DNA of 64,000 nt from Brevundimonas vesicularis NBRC 12165 (GTDB lineage: Bacteria; Pseudomonadota; Alphaproteobacteria; Caulobacterales; Caulobacteraceae): contig NZ_BCWM01000004.1 of assembly GCF_001592205.1 (NCBI RefSeq), positions 1-64,000 on the forward strand. Reading direction: 5' to 3'. The translations under genes and the position numbers were made by a program. The notes beneath the pieces are model-generated. The model was not told where the DNA came from. It ran no database searches and saw only the letters and a list, made by a program, of their open reading frames with translations. This document shows positions 13,186 through 21,280 of the stretch, piece after piece; the first letter of the stretch is position 1, and every line of letters starts with the position of its first letter.

Positions 13186-13700
13186 GACGGCCCGTCGCGG
13201 TTCGCGTTGTCGGACCTCTTCAGTGGATCGTCTATCCGGCCCTGCTCGTCCTCGCCGCGACGGTCGTTCTGGGAACGCCGCTCCAGCTGTTCGGTCTGCA
13301 TCTGCCCGAGCCGGTCATTCCGATGATCCTGGCCTTCGCCTGGCCCCTGATCCGGCCGTCGATGCTGGCGCCGGCGGCGCTGTTCCTGATCGGCCTGTTC
13401 CTCGATCTCTTCTGGAATACGCCGCTGGGCCTTTGGGCGCTGTGCCTGATGGGCGTCTATGGAACGGTGCTGCTGTCGCGCAATCTGCTGGCGGGGCATG
13501 AGGGGCTGATCCGCTTTGGAGCCTATGCCGCGTGCACATTGGGCGCCTTTTTTCTGGCCTATCTGGTGGTGACGATGCGAGCGGCGAACGCGCCGGCGAT
13601 CCTGCCGCTGGTCGGACAGGTCGTGCCGACGCTGCTGCTGTTTCCGATCGCCAACTGGATGCTTGAGCGATTCGACGACGGAGATATTCGGTTCCGATGA
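13182..13700 (+). CDS. mreD: Rod-shape-determining protein MreD
   Basis: Small polytopic inner-membrane protein of 172 residues with about five hydrophobic segments, lacking clear catalytic motifs as is usual for MreD. The call rests on hydrophobic pattern, length and position between mreC and mrdA, with four-base overlaps on both sides. The segment LFLIGLFLDLFWNTPLGLWAL is typical of the family. Confidence 0.9.
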   Translation: MRRPVAVRVVGPLQWIVYPALLVLAATVVLGTPLQLFGLHLPEPVIPMILAFAWPLIRPSMLAPAALFLIGLFLDLFWNTPLGLWALCLMGVYGTVLLSRNLLAGHEGLIRFGAYAACTLGAFFLAYLVVTMRAANAPAILPLVGQVVPTLLLFPIANWMLERFDDGDIRFR

Positions 13701-15727
13701 GCGGCGAGCCCTCCATCTTCTTTGCCGATGTGAATGAGCGTCAGGGGTCCTTCCTGCGGCGCACCTTCGTGCTGGGCGGGGCGACGGCGCTGGGGATTAC
13801 AGCGCTGATCGGACGGCTGGGCCAGCTGCAGGTCGTGCAGGCTCAGGAATATGCGACCCTGTCGTCGCAGAACCAGTTCAACTTCCGCATGGTCCCACCG
13901 CCGCGCGGCCTGATCAAGGACCGCAACGGCGTCGTCATCGCCGGCAATCGCCCCAGTTTCCGGGTGCTGGTAGTGCGCGACGAGACCAAGGATCTGGACC
14001 AGACGCTGGACCTTCTGGGACGGCTGTTGCCCGACACGCTTGAGCGCCGGCGCGCCATCATCCGCGACGTCAATGCGGCGTCCAAGTTCAATCCGGTGCC
14101 TGTCAAGAGCGACCTGACCTGGGAAGAGTTCGCCAAGGTCAATCAGTACGCCAACGAACTGCCCGGCGTGATGGTCGATATGAACGACGCGCGCTACTAT
14201 CCGTTCGGCGGATCGTTCGCCCACGTCATCGGCTATGTGGCCAAGGTGTCCGATCGCGACGTCAAGGCGATCCGTGACAAGGGCGAGCAGCCGCCCGCCC
14301 TGTTGTTCAACCCCAGCTTCCGCATCGGCCGCCAAGGCGTAGAAAAGGCTCTGGATACGTCGCTGCGCGGCGAGCCGGGCGGCAATCGGGTCGAGGTCGA
14401 TGCGCGCGGTCGCGTCGTCGCCGAGGACATCGGCGGATCGCGGCCGGCCGTGCCGGGCAAGGAAGTCATCCTGACACTGGACGCCGATGTTCAGAACCGG
14501 GCACTGGAGGTGTTTGGCGACGAGTCGGGCGCCTGTGTGGTCATGGATGTGCGCAACGGCGACATCCTGTGCATGATGTCTGCGCCGTCTTTCGATCCCA
14601 ATCTGTTCGTCGGCGGCGTGCCGAGCAAGACCTATCGCGCGTTGGCCGACTATGAGCGCAAGCCGCTGCTGGACAAGACGCTGAACGGCACCTTCCCGCC
14701 GGGATCGACCTTCAAGCCGACGACGGCGCTGGCCCTGCTGGAGGCCGGTGTCGATCCGAATCAGACGGTCTTCTGCAGCGGCGCGTATCGCACCGGTAAC
14801 CGGGTGCAGCGATGCTGGGGGCGGCATGGCACCCAGAACATGCACGACGCGATCAAGAACTCCTGCGACGTCTATTTCTACGCCATGTGCAACCGCGCCG
14901 GCGTGGACAATATCCGCAAGGCGGGGCTGGCGCTGGGCTTCGAGCACGAGTTCGACATCGGCGTCGGGAACCAGCGCAAAGGCCTGTTGCCGTCCACAGA
15001 GTGGAAGGCGCGGACGTTCCCGCGCGATCCGGTCTGGCATCCCGGCGAGACGACCTCGGTCGCCATCGGGCAGGGGGCGATCACGGTGAACGCCCTGCAG
15101 CTGGCGGTCATGACCTCGCGGCTGGCGAACGGGAAGAAGCAGCTTCAACCGCGCCTGATCAAGTCCATCGGCGGTGTCGAGCAGCCCAGCGGGGCCGAGG
15201 CGCCGGACCTGCCGTTCGATCCGGCCCACGTCGAATATGTGCGCCAGGGTATGATCGCCGTGGCCAATGACCGATCCGGCACCGCCTATCGCCAGAGCCA
15301 GTTGGGCCTGGGTGATATCCAGATGGCTGGCAAGACCGGCACGGCGCAGGTCCGGAACTACGGCTCCGGCTCGCGCAAGAGCAATATCTGGGCGCTGAAG
15401 GACCACAACCTGTTCGTGGCCTTCGCTCCGGTGGATGCGCCGCGATATGCAGTCGCCATCATCGTCGAACACGGGGGCAAGGGCGGGGCGACCGCCGGCG
15501 CGCCGCGTGCGCGTGAGGTGATGCGCACCGTCCTGCTCAAGGATCCGGACATGCGAGCGCGCATCGAACGGCCGCTGCCGCCCGAACCGACCGGCGACGC
15601 CATCGTCGAGGACGGGGTGGTGGGCGCCGCGCCCGAGCCCGATGTCGTGGCCCCGCCGCAGCCGAGCCGCCCCGCGCCGTCTGCGACCAGCGGGCCGCGT
15701 CCTTATCTGTCCGAGCCCGGCCGTTGA
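13697..15727 (+). CDS. mrdA: Penicillin-binding protein 2 (elongasome transpeptidase)
   Basis: Class B PBP that crosslinks new peptidoglycan during side-wall growth, working with RodA. The 676 residues contain an N-terminal membrane anchor (about 25-45), a PBP dimerisation domain with PPPRGLIKDRNGVVIAGNRP, and the transpeptidase domain. Its motifs are STFK (catalytic S337), SCD in NSCDVYFYAM, and KTG in AGKTGTAQV. The C-terminus is a proline-rich tail. It overlaps mreD and rodA by four bases each. Confidence 0.97.
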   Translation: MSGEPSIFFADVNERQGSFLRRTFVLGGATALGITALIGRLGQLQVVQAQEYATLSSQNQFNFRMVPPPRGLIKDRNGVVIAGNRPSFRVLVVRDETKDLDQTLDLLGRLLPDTLERRRAIIRDVNAASKFNPVPVKSDLTWEEFAKVNQYANELPGVMVDMNDARYYPFGGSFAHVIGYVAKVSDRDVKAIRDKGEQPPALLFNPSFRIGRQGVEKALDTSLRGEPGGNRVEVDARGRVVAEDIGGSRPAVPGKEVILTLDADVQNRALEVFGDESGACVVMDVRNGDILCMMSAPSFDPNLFVGGVPSKTYRALADYERKPLLDKTLNGTFPPGSTFKPTTALALLEAGVDPNQTVFCSGAYRTGNRVQRCWGRHGTQNMHDAIKNSCDVYFYAMCNRAGVDNIRKAGLALGFEHEFDIGVGNQRKGLLPSTEWKARTFPRDPVWHPGETTSVAIGQGAITVNALQLAVMTSRLANGKKQLQPRLIKSIGGVEQPSGAEAPDLPFDPAHVEYVRQGMIAVANDRSGTAYRQSQLGLGDIQMAGKTGTAQVRNYGSGSRKSNIWALKDHNLFVAFAPVDAPRYAVAIIVEHGGKGGATAGAPRAREVMRTVLLKDPDMRARIERPLPPEPTGDAIVEDGVVGAAPEPDVVAPPQPSRPAPSATSGPRPYLSEPGR

Positions 15728-16878
15728 CCGCGTCGGCCCTGTCACGTCCCGGCGAGCGCGAACGCGTCTCGACCAAACTGGGCCAGATCGACTGGCGGCT
15801 GACAGCCTTGCTGTGCGTGGTGTCCGGCACCGGGGCCCTGATGCTGTATTCGGTGGCCGGCGGATCCTGGTCGCCGTGGGCGATGAAGCACCTGATCCGG
15901 TTCGGCATGTGTCTGGCGCTGATGCTGATGCTGTCGCTGATCAGCATCCGCTACTGGTTCGCCTTGGCCTATCCCATCTACGGGATGGCGCTGTTCATGC
16001 TGGCGCTGGTGGAGACGCCGCTGGGCTATACGGCCTTGGGCGCCACGCGATGGCTGGACCTGGGCTTCACCCGCATCCAGCCGTCCGAGATCATGAAGAT
16101 CGGCGTCGTGCTGGCCTTGGCGCGCTGGTATCACGGGGCCTCGGCCAAGGAGGCGAGCTTCCATTGGAAGCTGATCTTCCCGGTCGGGATCATCGGCTTG
16201 CCGTTCCTGCTGGTCGCGCACCAGCCGGACCTGGGATCGGCCATACTGATCGGTTTGACGGGCGCGGCGATCATGTTCGTCGCCGGGCTGAGCTGGCGGA
16301 TCATCCTGCCGCTGATCATCGCCGCCGCCGTGCTGGTGCCGCCCTATGTCATGTTCGGCATGCACGACTATCAGCGTCACCGGGTGCTGACCTTCCTGAA
16401 CCCCGAGGCCGACATGTCGGACAAGGGCTATCAGATCGTGCAGTCCAAGATCGCCATGGGGTCGGGCGGACCGCTGGGGCGCGGGTTTGGCCTGGGCAGC
16501 CAGAGCCAGCTGGAGTTCCTTCCCGAGCGCCAGACTGACTTCATCTTCGCCGCCTTCGCCGAGGAGTTCGGCTTTGTGGGCACCTTCACGCTTCTGGCCT
16601 CCTATGCCGCCATCATTCTGATCTCGCTGAGGATCGCCTCGCTGTCGCACAGCCACTTTGGGCGATTGGCGGCGTCGGGCGTGACGGCGACATTCGCGCT
16701 CTATGTGCTGATCAACGGGGCGATGGTGATGGGGCTGGCGCCGGTCGTGGGCGTGCCGATGCCGCTCTTGTCCTATGGCGGCACGGTGATGCTGACCGTC
16801 ATGATCGGTTTTGGTCTGGTGATGTCGACGCGGGTTCACCGCTACGCTGAACTGCCCAAGGGGCACGGTCTGATCTGA
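15724..16878 (+). CDS. rodA: Peptidoglycan glycosyltransferase RodA
   Basis: SEDS-family polymerase that extends glycan strands from lipid II and pairs with PBP2. The 384-residue polytopic membrane protein has the family motifs RWLDLGFTRIQPSEIMKIG, HQPDLGSAILIG, the catalytic-loop region and GLVMSTRVHRY at the end. The start is TTG at 15724, overlapping the mrdA stop, which points to translational coupling. The gene ends the cluster; two strong palindromes follow. Confidence 0.96.
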   Translation: MTASALSRPGERERVSTKLGQIDWRLTALLCVVSGTGALMLYSVAGGSWSPWAMKHLIRFGMCLALMLMLSLISIRYWFALAYPIYGMALFMLALVETPLGYTALGATRWLDLGFTRIQPSEIMKIGVVLALARWYHGASAKEASFHWKLIFPVGIIGLPFLLVAHQPDLGSAILIGLTGAAIMFVAGLSWRIILPLIIAAAVLVPPYVMFGMHDYQRHRVLTFLNPEADMSDKGYQIVQSKIAMGSGGPLGRGFGLGSQSQLEFLPERQTDFIFAAFAEEFGFVGTFTLLASYAAIILISLRIASLSHSHFGRLAASGVTATFALYVLINGAMVMGLAPVVGVPMPLLSYGGTVMLTVMIGFGLVMSTRVHRYAELPKGHGLI

Positions 16879-16905
16879 CGGCCTGATCTGACATTACGTC
16901 AGCTA

Positions 16906-17028
16906 GAGCGAAATCGGTTGAGTTGGATGCAGTCCAACTCGGCTCAGATTTCGCTCCAGCATCAATCTGGAGCCTGATTCACGGCATCAGCGGAATCGCG
17001 AAGCGATTCCACTGATGCCGATCAGGCT
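16906..17028. repeat. Pair of long palindromic hairpins after rodA
   Basis: First hairpin: 16906-16915 pairs with 16947-16956 and inside it 16920-16927 pairs with 16933-16940. Second hairpin: 16971-16978 with 17021-17028, 16982-16990 with 17012-17020, and 16992-16999 with 17003-17010 around a GAA loop, giving 25 paired bases. No gene fits here. They may be intergenic palindromic repeats or terminate rodA transcription. Neither is followed by a T-run. Confidence 0.75.
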
Positions 17029-17148
17029 CTAGGTGATCGGCATTCAGGTTTCGCTTTCTAAGGCGGGGATTTCCTGGATAAGGTCATTCCCAACGATGTC
17101 TCGCATCGGTTTCGGCCGGTCAGCGACGCACGCCATGGGAGACGAGGA

Positions 17149-18330
17149 ATGACCGATCTGGAGCAATTCCGCGCCGAGACGCGCGCCTGGTTGGAGGCGA
17201 ACTGCCCGGCCGAGTGTCGCGGTCCGATGGCCGACGACGAGATGATCTGGGGCGGGCGAAATCCCACGTTCAAGACCCCGGCGCACAAGCAATGGCTGGA
17301 GCGAATGGGCGCGCGGGGCTGGACGGCGCCGGAATGGCCCAGGGAATACGGTGGAGGCGGCCTCAGCCGCGAGGAGGCCAAGGTGCTGGCCTCCGAACTG
17401 CGCCGCATCAAGGCCCAACCGGCCCTGGCCAGTTTCGGCGTCTGGATGCTGGGCCCGGCGCTGCTGGCCTTTGGGACGGAAGAGCAGAAGAAGCGTTTTC
17501 TGCCCGAGATCGTGCGCGGCGAGGTCCGTTGGTGCCAGGGCTACTCCGAGCCAGGCGCGGGGTCGGATCTGGCGTCCATCCAGACGCGGGCCGAGGATCG
17601 GGGCGACCACTGGATCGTCAACGGCCAGAAGATATGGACCTCCTACGCCGACAAGGCCGACTGGATCTTCTGCCTGGTGCGGACGGACCCCGAGGCGCCC
17701 AAACATCTGGGCATCAGCTTCGTGCTGTTCGACATGAAGACGCCGGGCGTGACGACGCGGCCGATCACCCTGATTTCAGGCAAGTCGCCCTTCTGCGAGA
17801 CCTTCTTCGACGATGTCCGGGTGGAGAAGGAAAACCTCGTCGGGACGCTGAACCGGGGCTGGGACGTGGCCAAATATCTGTTGGCGCACGAGCGGACCAT
17901 GATCGGCGCGATGGGCGAGGTCGGCGGCGGGCGGCCGGTGGGGCAGGTGGCGTTGGACGCCATCGGCGCCGACGAGGCCGGCCGACTGGACGAGCCTATG
18001 CTGCGCGCGCGGATCGCGGATCTGGAGATCGACGCCGCCGCCTTCCGTCTGGCGATGGAGCGGGTCGGAGATCAGGTGAAGGCCAAACAGGCGCATCCGG
18101 CCATCGCCTCCATGCTGAAATATTACGGCTCCGAGCTGAACAAGCGGCGCCATGAGCTGCTTATGGCGGCGGGCGGGGTCGATGCGCTGGAATGGGAGGG
18201 CGAGCGGTCGCATGACGGCAAGACCGCGCGCGACTGGCTGCGGACCAAGGCCAACTCCATCGAGGGCGGCACCAGCGAGGTTCAGCTGAACATCATCGCC
18301 AAACACCTGCTGCAACTGCCGGGAGCGTGA
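17149..18330 (+). CDS. Acyl-CoA dehydrogenase family protein, first of an adjacent pair
   Basis: FAD enzyme that introduces a double bond next to a CoA thioester and passes electrons to ETF. The 393 residues show the ACAD fold: an N-terminal helical part, QGYSEPGAGSDLASIQTRA, the WIVNGQKIWTSYA flavin-contact segment, and near the C-terminus IEGGTSEVQLNIIAKHLL, where the acidic residue sits where the catalytic base often lies. It is followed four bases later by a second ACAD, an arrangement seen for heteromeric ACADs of sterol or branched-acid breakdown. The substrate is unknown. Confidence 0.93.
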   Translation: MTDLEQFRAETRAWLEANCPAECRGPMADDEMIWGGRNPTFKTPAHKQWLERMGARGWTAPEWPREYGGGGLSREEAKVLASELRRIKAQPALASFGVWMLGPALLAFGTEEQKKRFLPEIVRGEVRWCQGYSEPGAGSDLASIQTRAEDRGDHWIVNGQKIWTSYADKADWIFCLVRTDPEAPKHLGISFVLFDMKTPGVTTRPITLISGKSPFCETFFDDVRVEKENLVGTLNRGWDVAKYLLAHERTMIGAMGEVGGGRPVGQVALDAIGADEAGRLDEPMLRARIADLEIDAAAFRLAMERVGDQVKAKQAHPAIASMLKYYGSELNKRRHELLMAAGGVDALEWEGERSHDGKTARDWLRTKANSIEGGTSEVQLNIIAKHLLQLPGA

Positions 18331-18334
18331 GACG

Positions 18335-19453
18335 ATGCCGCTGATCCTGACCGAAGAACAGACGATGTTGCAGGACGCCGCCGACGGCTTCCTGAACGAA
18401 CGGGCGCCGATCGCCCATCTGAGGAAGCTGCGGGACGAGCGTGACGCCGATGGGGTGTCGCGCGACCTGTGGCGGGCCTTCGGCGAGATGGGCTTCGCCG
18501 GCGTCATCATCCCCGAGGCGCTGGGCGGCATGGGGCTGGGCGCGGTCGAGGCCGGCGTGATCGCCGAGAGCCTGGGCCGCACCCTGACGCCGTCGCCGTA
18601 TCTGGGATCGTCGATTCTGGCGGCCAAGGTGCTGATTGACGGCGGTTCGCAGGTGCAGCAGGCCTGGCTGCCCAGGATCGCGGCGGGCGAGGCGATCCTT
18701 TCGCTGGCGGTGGAAGAGGGCGCCAAGCATGCGCCTTCCCGGATCACCACGCGGGCCGAGCGAGCGGGCAATGGTTTCAGGCTGAATGGCGCCAAGGCCT
18801 TCGTGCTGGACGGCCATGTGGCCGACGCCCTGATCGTCGTCGCGACGGCTGAGGAGGGGACGACGCTGTTACTGGTCGATCCGGCGACGGCGGGCGTCGA
18901 TATCGAGCGCACGGTGATGGTGGATGCGCACAATGCGGCGCGGATCACGCTGACTGATGTGGCGGTCGACGCCGATGCGGTGATCGGCGCGGTCGGGGGC
19001 GGGGAGGCGCTGCTGGATGGCGCGCTGAACCTGGGGCGGGCCTGCGCGGCCTCCAGCCTGACAGGTGCCGGCGATCAGGCGTTCAAGACGACGATGGACT
19101 ATCTGCGGACCCGCAAACAGTTCGGCAAGCTGATCGGCGAGTTCCAGGCGTTGCAGCACCGGGCCGCGCATCTGTTCTCGGAGCTGGAGCTGGCGCGCGC
19201 GGCGACGATCGGCGCGCAGATCGCCATCGACGAAGGGCGCGAAGACGCGCCGCTGGCGGCCTCCATCGCCAAGGCCAAGGCGGGGCGGGTCGCCGAGCTG
19301 GCGGTGCAGGAGGCGGTTCAGATGCACGGCGGCGTCGGCATGACCGACGATTTCGACGTCGGCCTGTTCATGAAGCGGGTGCGGGTGCTGAACGAACTGC
19401 TGGGCGACGCCGGCTTCCACGCCGAACGGGTGGCGCGGGCGCAAGGGTTTTAG
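18335..19453 (+). CDS. Acyl-CoA dehydrogenase family protein, second of an adjacent pair
   Basis: This 372-residue ACAD homologue is more divergent than its neighbour. It has the N-terminal LTEEQTMLQDAADGFLNERAP and the C-terminal RTRKQFGKLIGEFQALQHRAAHL with QMHGGVGMTDDFDVGLFMKR. The usual catalytic-base EGT motif is not seen, so it may be a partner subunit for the upstream ACAD. It is co-oriented with a 4-bp gap, and tail-to-tail with the HSP70-like gene. Confidence 0.9.
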   Translation: MPLILTEEQTMLQDAADGFLNERAPIAHLRKLRDERDADGVSRDLWRAFGEMGFAGVIIPEALGGMGLGAVEAGVIAESLGRTLTPSPYLGSSILAAKVLIDGGSQVQQAWLPRIAAGEAILSLAVEEGAKHAPSRITTRAERAGNGFRLNGAKAFVLDGHVADALIVVATAEEGTTLLLVDPATAGVDIERTVMVDAHNAARITLTDVAVDADAVIGAVGGGEALLDGALNLGRACAASSLTGAGDQAFKTTMDYLRTRKQFGKLIGEFQALQHRAAHLFSELELARAATIGAQIAIDEGREDAPLAASIAKAKAGRVAELAVQEAVQMHGGVGMTDDFDVGLFMKRVRVLNELLGDAGFHAERVARAQGF

Positions 19454-19461
19454 GGCGGGAT

Positions 19462-20781
19462 TTAGACCGCCTTTTCGCTCCACAGGTCCAGATCCGTCTC
19501 GCGCCCGATCAGGGCCAGGCCGGCGGCGATGGATTCGAACTCGCCGCCCGTCTCGATCCGCTCGGCGCCGAAGCGGTTCTGGAAGAGCGCTCTTACGGCC
19601 GGCACGAAGGAGGTGCCGCCGGTCAGGAAGACGCGGTCGATGGCGTCGGGCGCCAGGCCGCTGCGGGCCATCGCCTGATCCACCGCCCCTTCGATGGCGG
19701 TAAGTTCCGGCGCGATCCAGCGTTCGAAATCGGCGCGGGCGACCGGCTTTTCGATATGGACACCGCCGGCCTGGAACAGGAAGGTCGCCTGGTCGTCAGC
19801 TGACAAGGCCATCTTCAGCGCGGACACGGCGCGATACAGATCATGGCCGTGGTTGTCGTCCAGCACCTCGATCAGGCGCTCGATCTTCTCCGGCTCCAGC
19901 GCGGTGCGGGCCAGGGCGCGGATGTCGCGCATGTCGCGCGAGGCCCGTAGCAGAGCCAGCTGATCCCAGCGGGCGAAGGCGGAATAATACCGCTGGGGAA
20001 TCGGCAGTTGTTTGCCGACGGAGCTGTACAGACCGCCCTTGCCCAGTTCGGGCGAAACCAGCTGGTCGATGATCCGGTAGTCGAAGGCGTCGCCCGCCAC
20101 GCCCACGCCGGAGCGGGCCAGCGGCGTCGAACGCAGGCCGTCGGGCGTATGTTCGAACCGTATGATGGAGAAGTCGCTGGTGCCGCCGCCGAAGTCGGCG
20201 ACCAGGACCGTTGCGTCCGCCTTTAGCTGACGCGCGAAATAGAAGGCGGCGCCGACAGGCTCGTGCGCATATCGGATGTCGGTGAAACCCAGTCGCTGAA
20301 ACGCCGTCTGATAGCGCGACAGGGCCAGGGTCTCGTCTGGATTGCCGCCTGCAAAGGTGACGGGACGGCCGACGATGACGGCGGGCGGGGCGTCCGTCAG
20401 TGCGTCGCCGGCATGGTGGCGCAGGCGCAGCAGGAAGGCGGCCAGCAGATCCTCGAAGGCGTAGCGCTTGTTGTCGATCCGGGTCTCGGTGAAGGCGGCG
20501 CTGGCGGCGAAGGTCTTGAACGACTGGATGAAGCGGGTCTCCAGCGGGTCCTCGACATAGGCGGCGATGGCCCAGGGCCCGGCCTCGACCACACGCTCGG
20601 GCGGCTGGCCGTCCACGCCCGGATGTGTCTGGAAGCTGAGCGCCGAGCGGAAGGTGGTGGTCTGGCCTTCGACCGCGTCGAATGTCACGAGATAGGCGAG
20701 GCCGTCCGCATCGGTCAGGGCCACGACCGTATTGGTCGTGCCGAAATCGATCCCGATCGTCATCGGTTTCGTCGCCGTCAT
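19462..20781 (-). CDS. HSP70-like ATPase, YegD type
   Basis: Actin-fold ATPase resembling E. coli YegD. The 439 residues comprise only a nucleotide-binding domain: phosphate-1 motif TIGIDFGTTNTVVAL, phosphate-2 VADFGGGTSDFSIIRFE, the connecting AHEPVGAAFYFAR segment and the late VFLTGGTSFVPAVRALF. The C-terminal substrate-binding domain of DnaK is absent, as in YegD. The client and role are unknown. It is divergent from the kdp operon. Confidence 0.88.
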   Translation of the reverse strand: MTATKPMTIGIDFGTTNTVVALTDADGLAYLVTFDAVEGQTTTFRSALSFQTHPGVDGQPPERVVEAGPWAIAAYVEDPLETRFIQSFKTFAASAAFTETRIDNKRYAFEDLLAAFLLRLRHHAGDALTDAPPAVIVGRPVTFAGGNPDETLALSRYQTAFQRLGFTDIRYAHEPVGAAFYFARQLKADATVLVADFGGGTSDFSIIRFEHTPDGLRSTPLARSGVGVAGDAFDYRIIDQLVSPELGKGGLYSSVGKQLPIPQRYYSAFARWDQLALLRASRDMRDIRALARTALEPEKIERLIEVLDDNHGHDLYRAVSALKMALSADDQATFLFQAGGVHIEKPVARADFERWIAPELTAIEGAVDQAMARSGLAPDAIDRVFLTGGTSFVPAVRALFQNRFGAERIETGGEFESIAAGLALIGRETDLDLWSEKAV

Positions 20782-20995
20782 GGCAGGGCTCCAGGCAGGG
20801 GAGCCGGGTTCCTAACGGCAGACGGGGCAATAGCAAGCCTTATCCAGGACGTGTCATTTCCTGGCGGAAGCTTTTTACGACACCTGGCGCGTCCGAAGAC
20901 AGGCGGAACTTGACGCTGCCCGCATGTCGGACGGCGCTTCCGTAAGGTGCTTCACGGGGCTCGCAGGCGCCTGCTCGATGCCCGCACAACCGGCC
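20782..20995. other. Divergent intergenic region between the HSP70-like gene and kdp
   Basis: No protein or RNA gene seen. It should hold the promoter of the HSP70-like gene and the distal part of the kdp regulatory region. I could not assign a -35/-10 pair. Confidence 0.4.
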
Positions 20996-21013
20996 CCTTA
21001 TGTTTTCCTTATG
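20996..21013 (+). promoter_or_regulatory. Candidate KdpE operator: CCTTATG direct repeats
   Basis: CCTTATG occurs at 20996-21002 and again at 21007-21013, so the copies are 11 bp apart, one helical turn. That is the spacing expected for tandem binding by an OmpR/PhoB-class regulator such as KdpE. A related CTTATGCC lies at 21040. The repeats are about 80 bp upstream of the first small gene of the kdp operon. Assignment to KdpE is inference from position and spacing. Confidence 0.45.
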
Positions 21014-21092
21014 CGCCGCGCGTGATCCGGAATGGCGCGCTTATGCCTCTCGGTGAGCATTTGCCGTCTCCAACAAGTCGGAGGCGATCGGC

Positions 21093-21176
21093 ATGGCCGA
21101 TGTGATTTTTCTGGCGGTGGGTGCGGGGGCGTTCGCCGTCTTCGCCTTGCTGGCCACAGCGTTGAAACGGGTATGA
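21093..21176 (+). CDS. 27-aa membrane peptide upstream of kdpF
   Basis: The frame reads MADVIFLAVGAGAFAVFALL followed by a short ATALKRV tail: one hydrophobic span with a basic C-terminus, similar in shape to KdpF. GGAGG lies about eight bases before the ATG. Its stop overlaps the kdpF start by four bases (ATGA), the usual sign of translational coupling. Tiny genes like this are easily missed by annotation. It may stabilise or regulate the Kdp complex; there is no direct evidence for a role. Confidence 0.65.
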   Translation: MADVIFLAVGAGAFAVFALLATALKRV

Positions 21177-21262
21177 CGATGATCGCCATGCTCTGGGGGG
21201 CGGGGGCGCTGGTCGTCGCCGTTTACATGGTCGCGGCGCTGCTGCGGCCCGAGCGGTTCTAA
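21173..21262 (+). CDS. kdpF: K+-transporting ATPase subunit KdpF
   Basis: Single-span 29-residue peptide (MTMIAMLWGAGALVVAVYMV and ending ALLRPERF) that stabilises the KdpFABC complex in the inner membrane. The C-terminal LLRPE(R/K)F motif is characteristic. It overlaps the 27-aa peptide gene and precedes kdpA by 18 bp. Confidence 0.92.
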   Translation: MTMIAMLWGAGALVVAVYMVAALLRPERF

Positions 21263-21280
21263 GGGACCGGGACTAAAATC

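Noticed and set aside
13559-15745. Long 728-codon minus-strand frame opposite mrdA
   Set aside because: Composition is Arg/His/Gly-rich without domains, and mrdA on the plus strand has complete PBP motifs.
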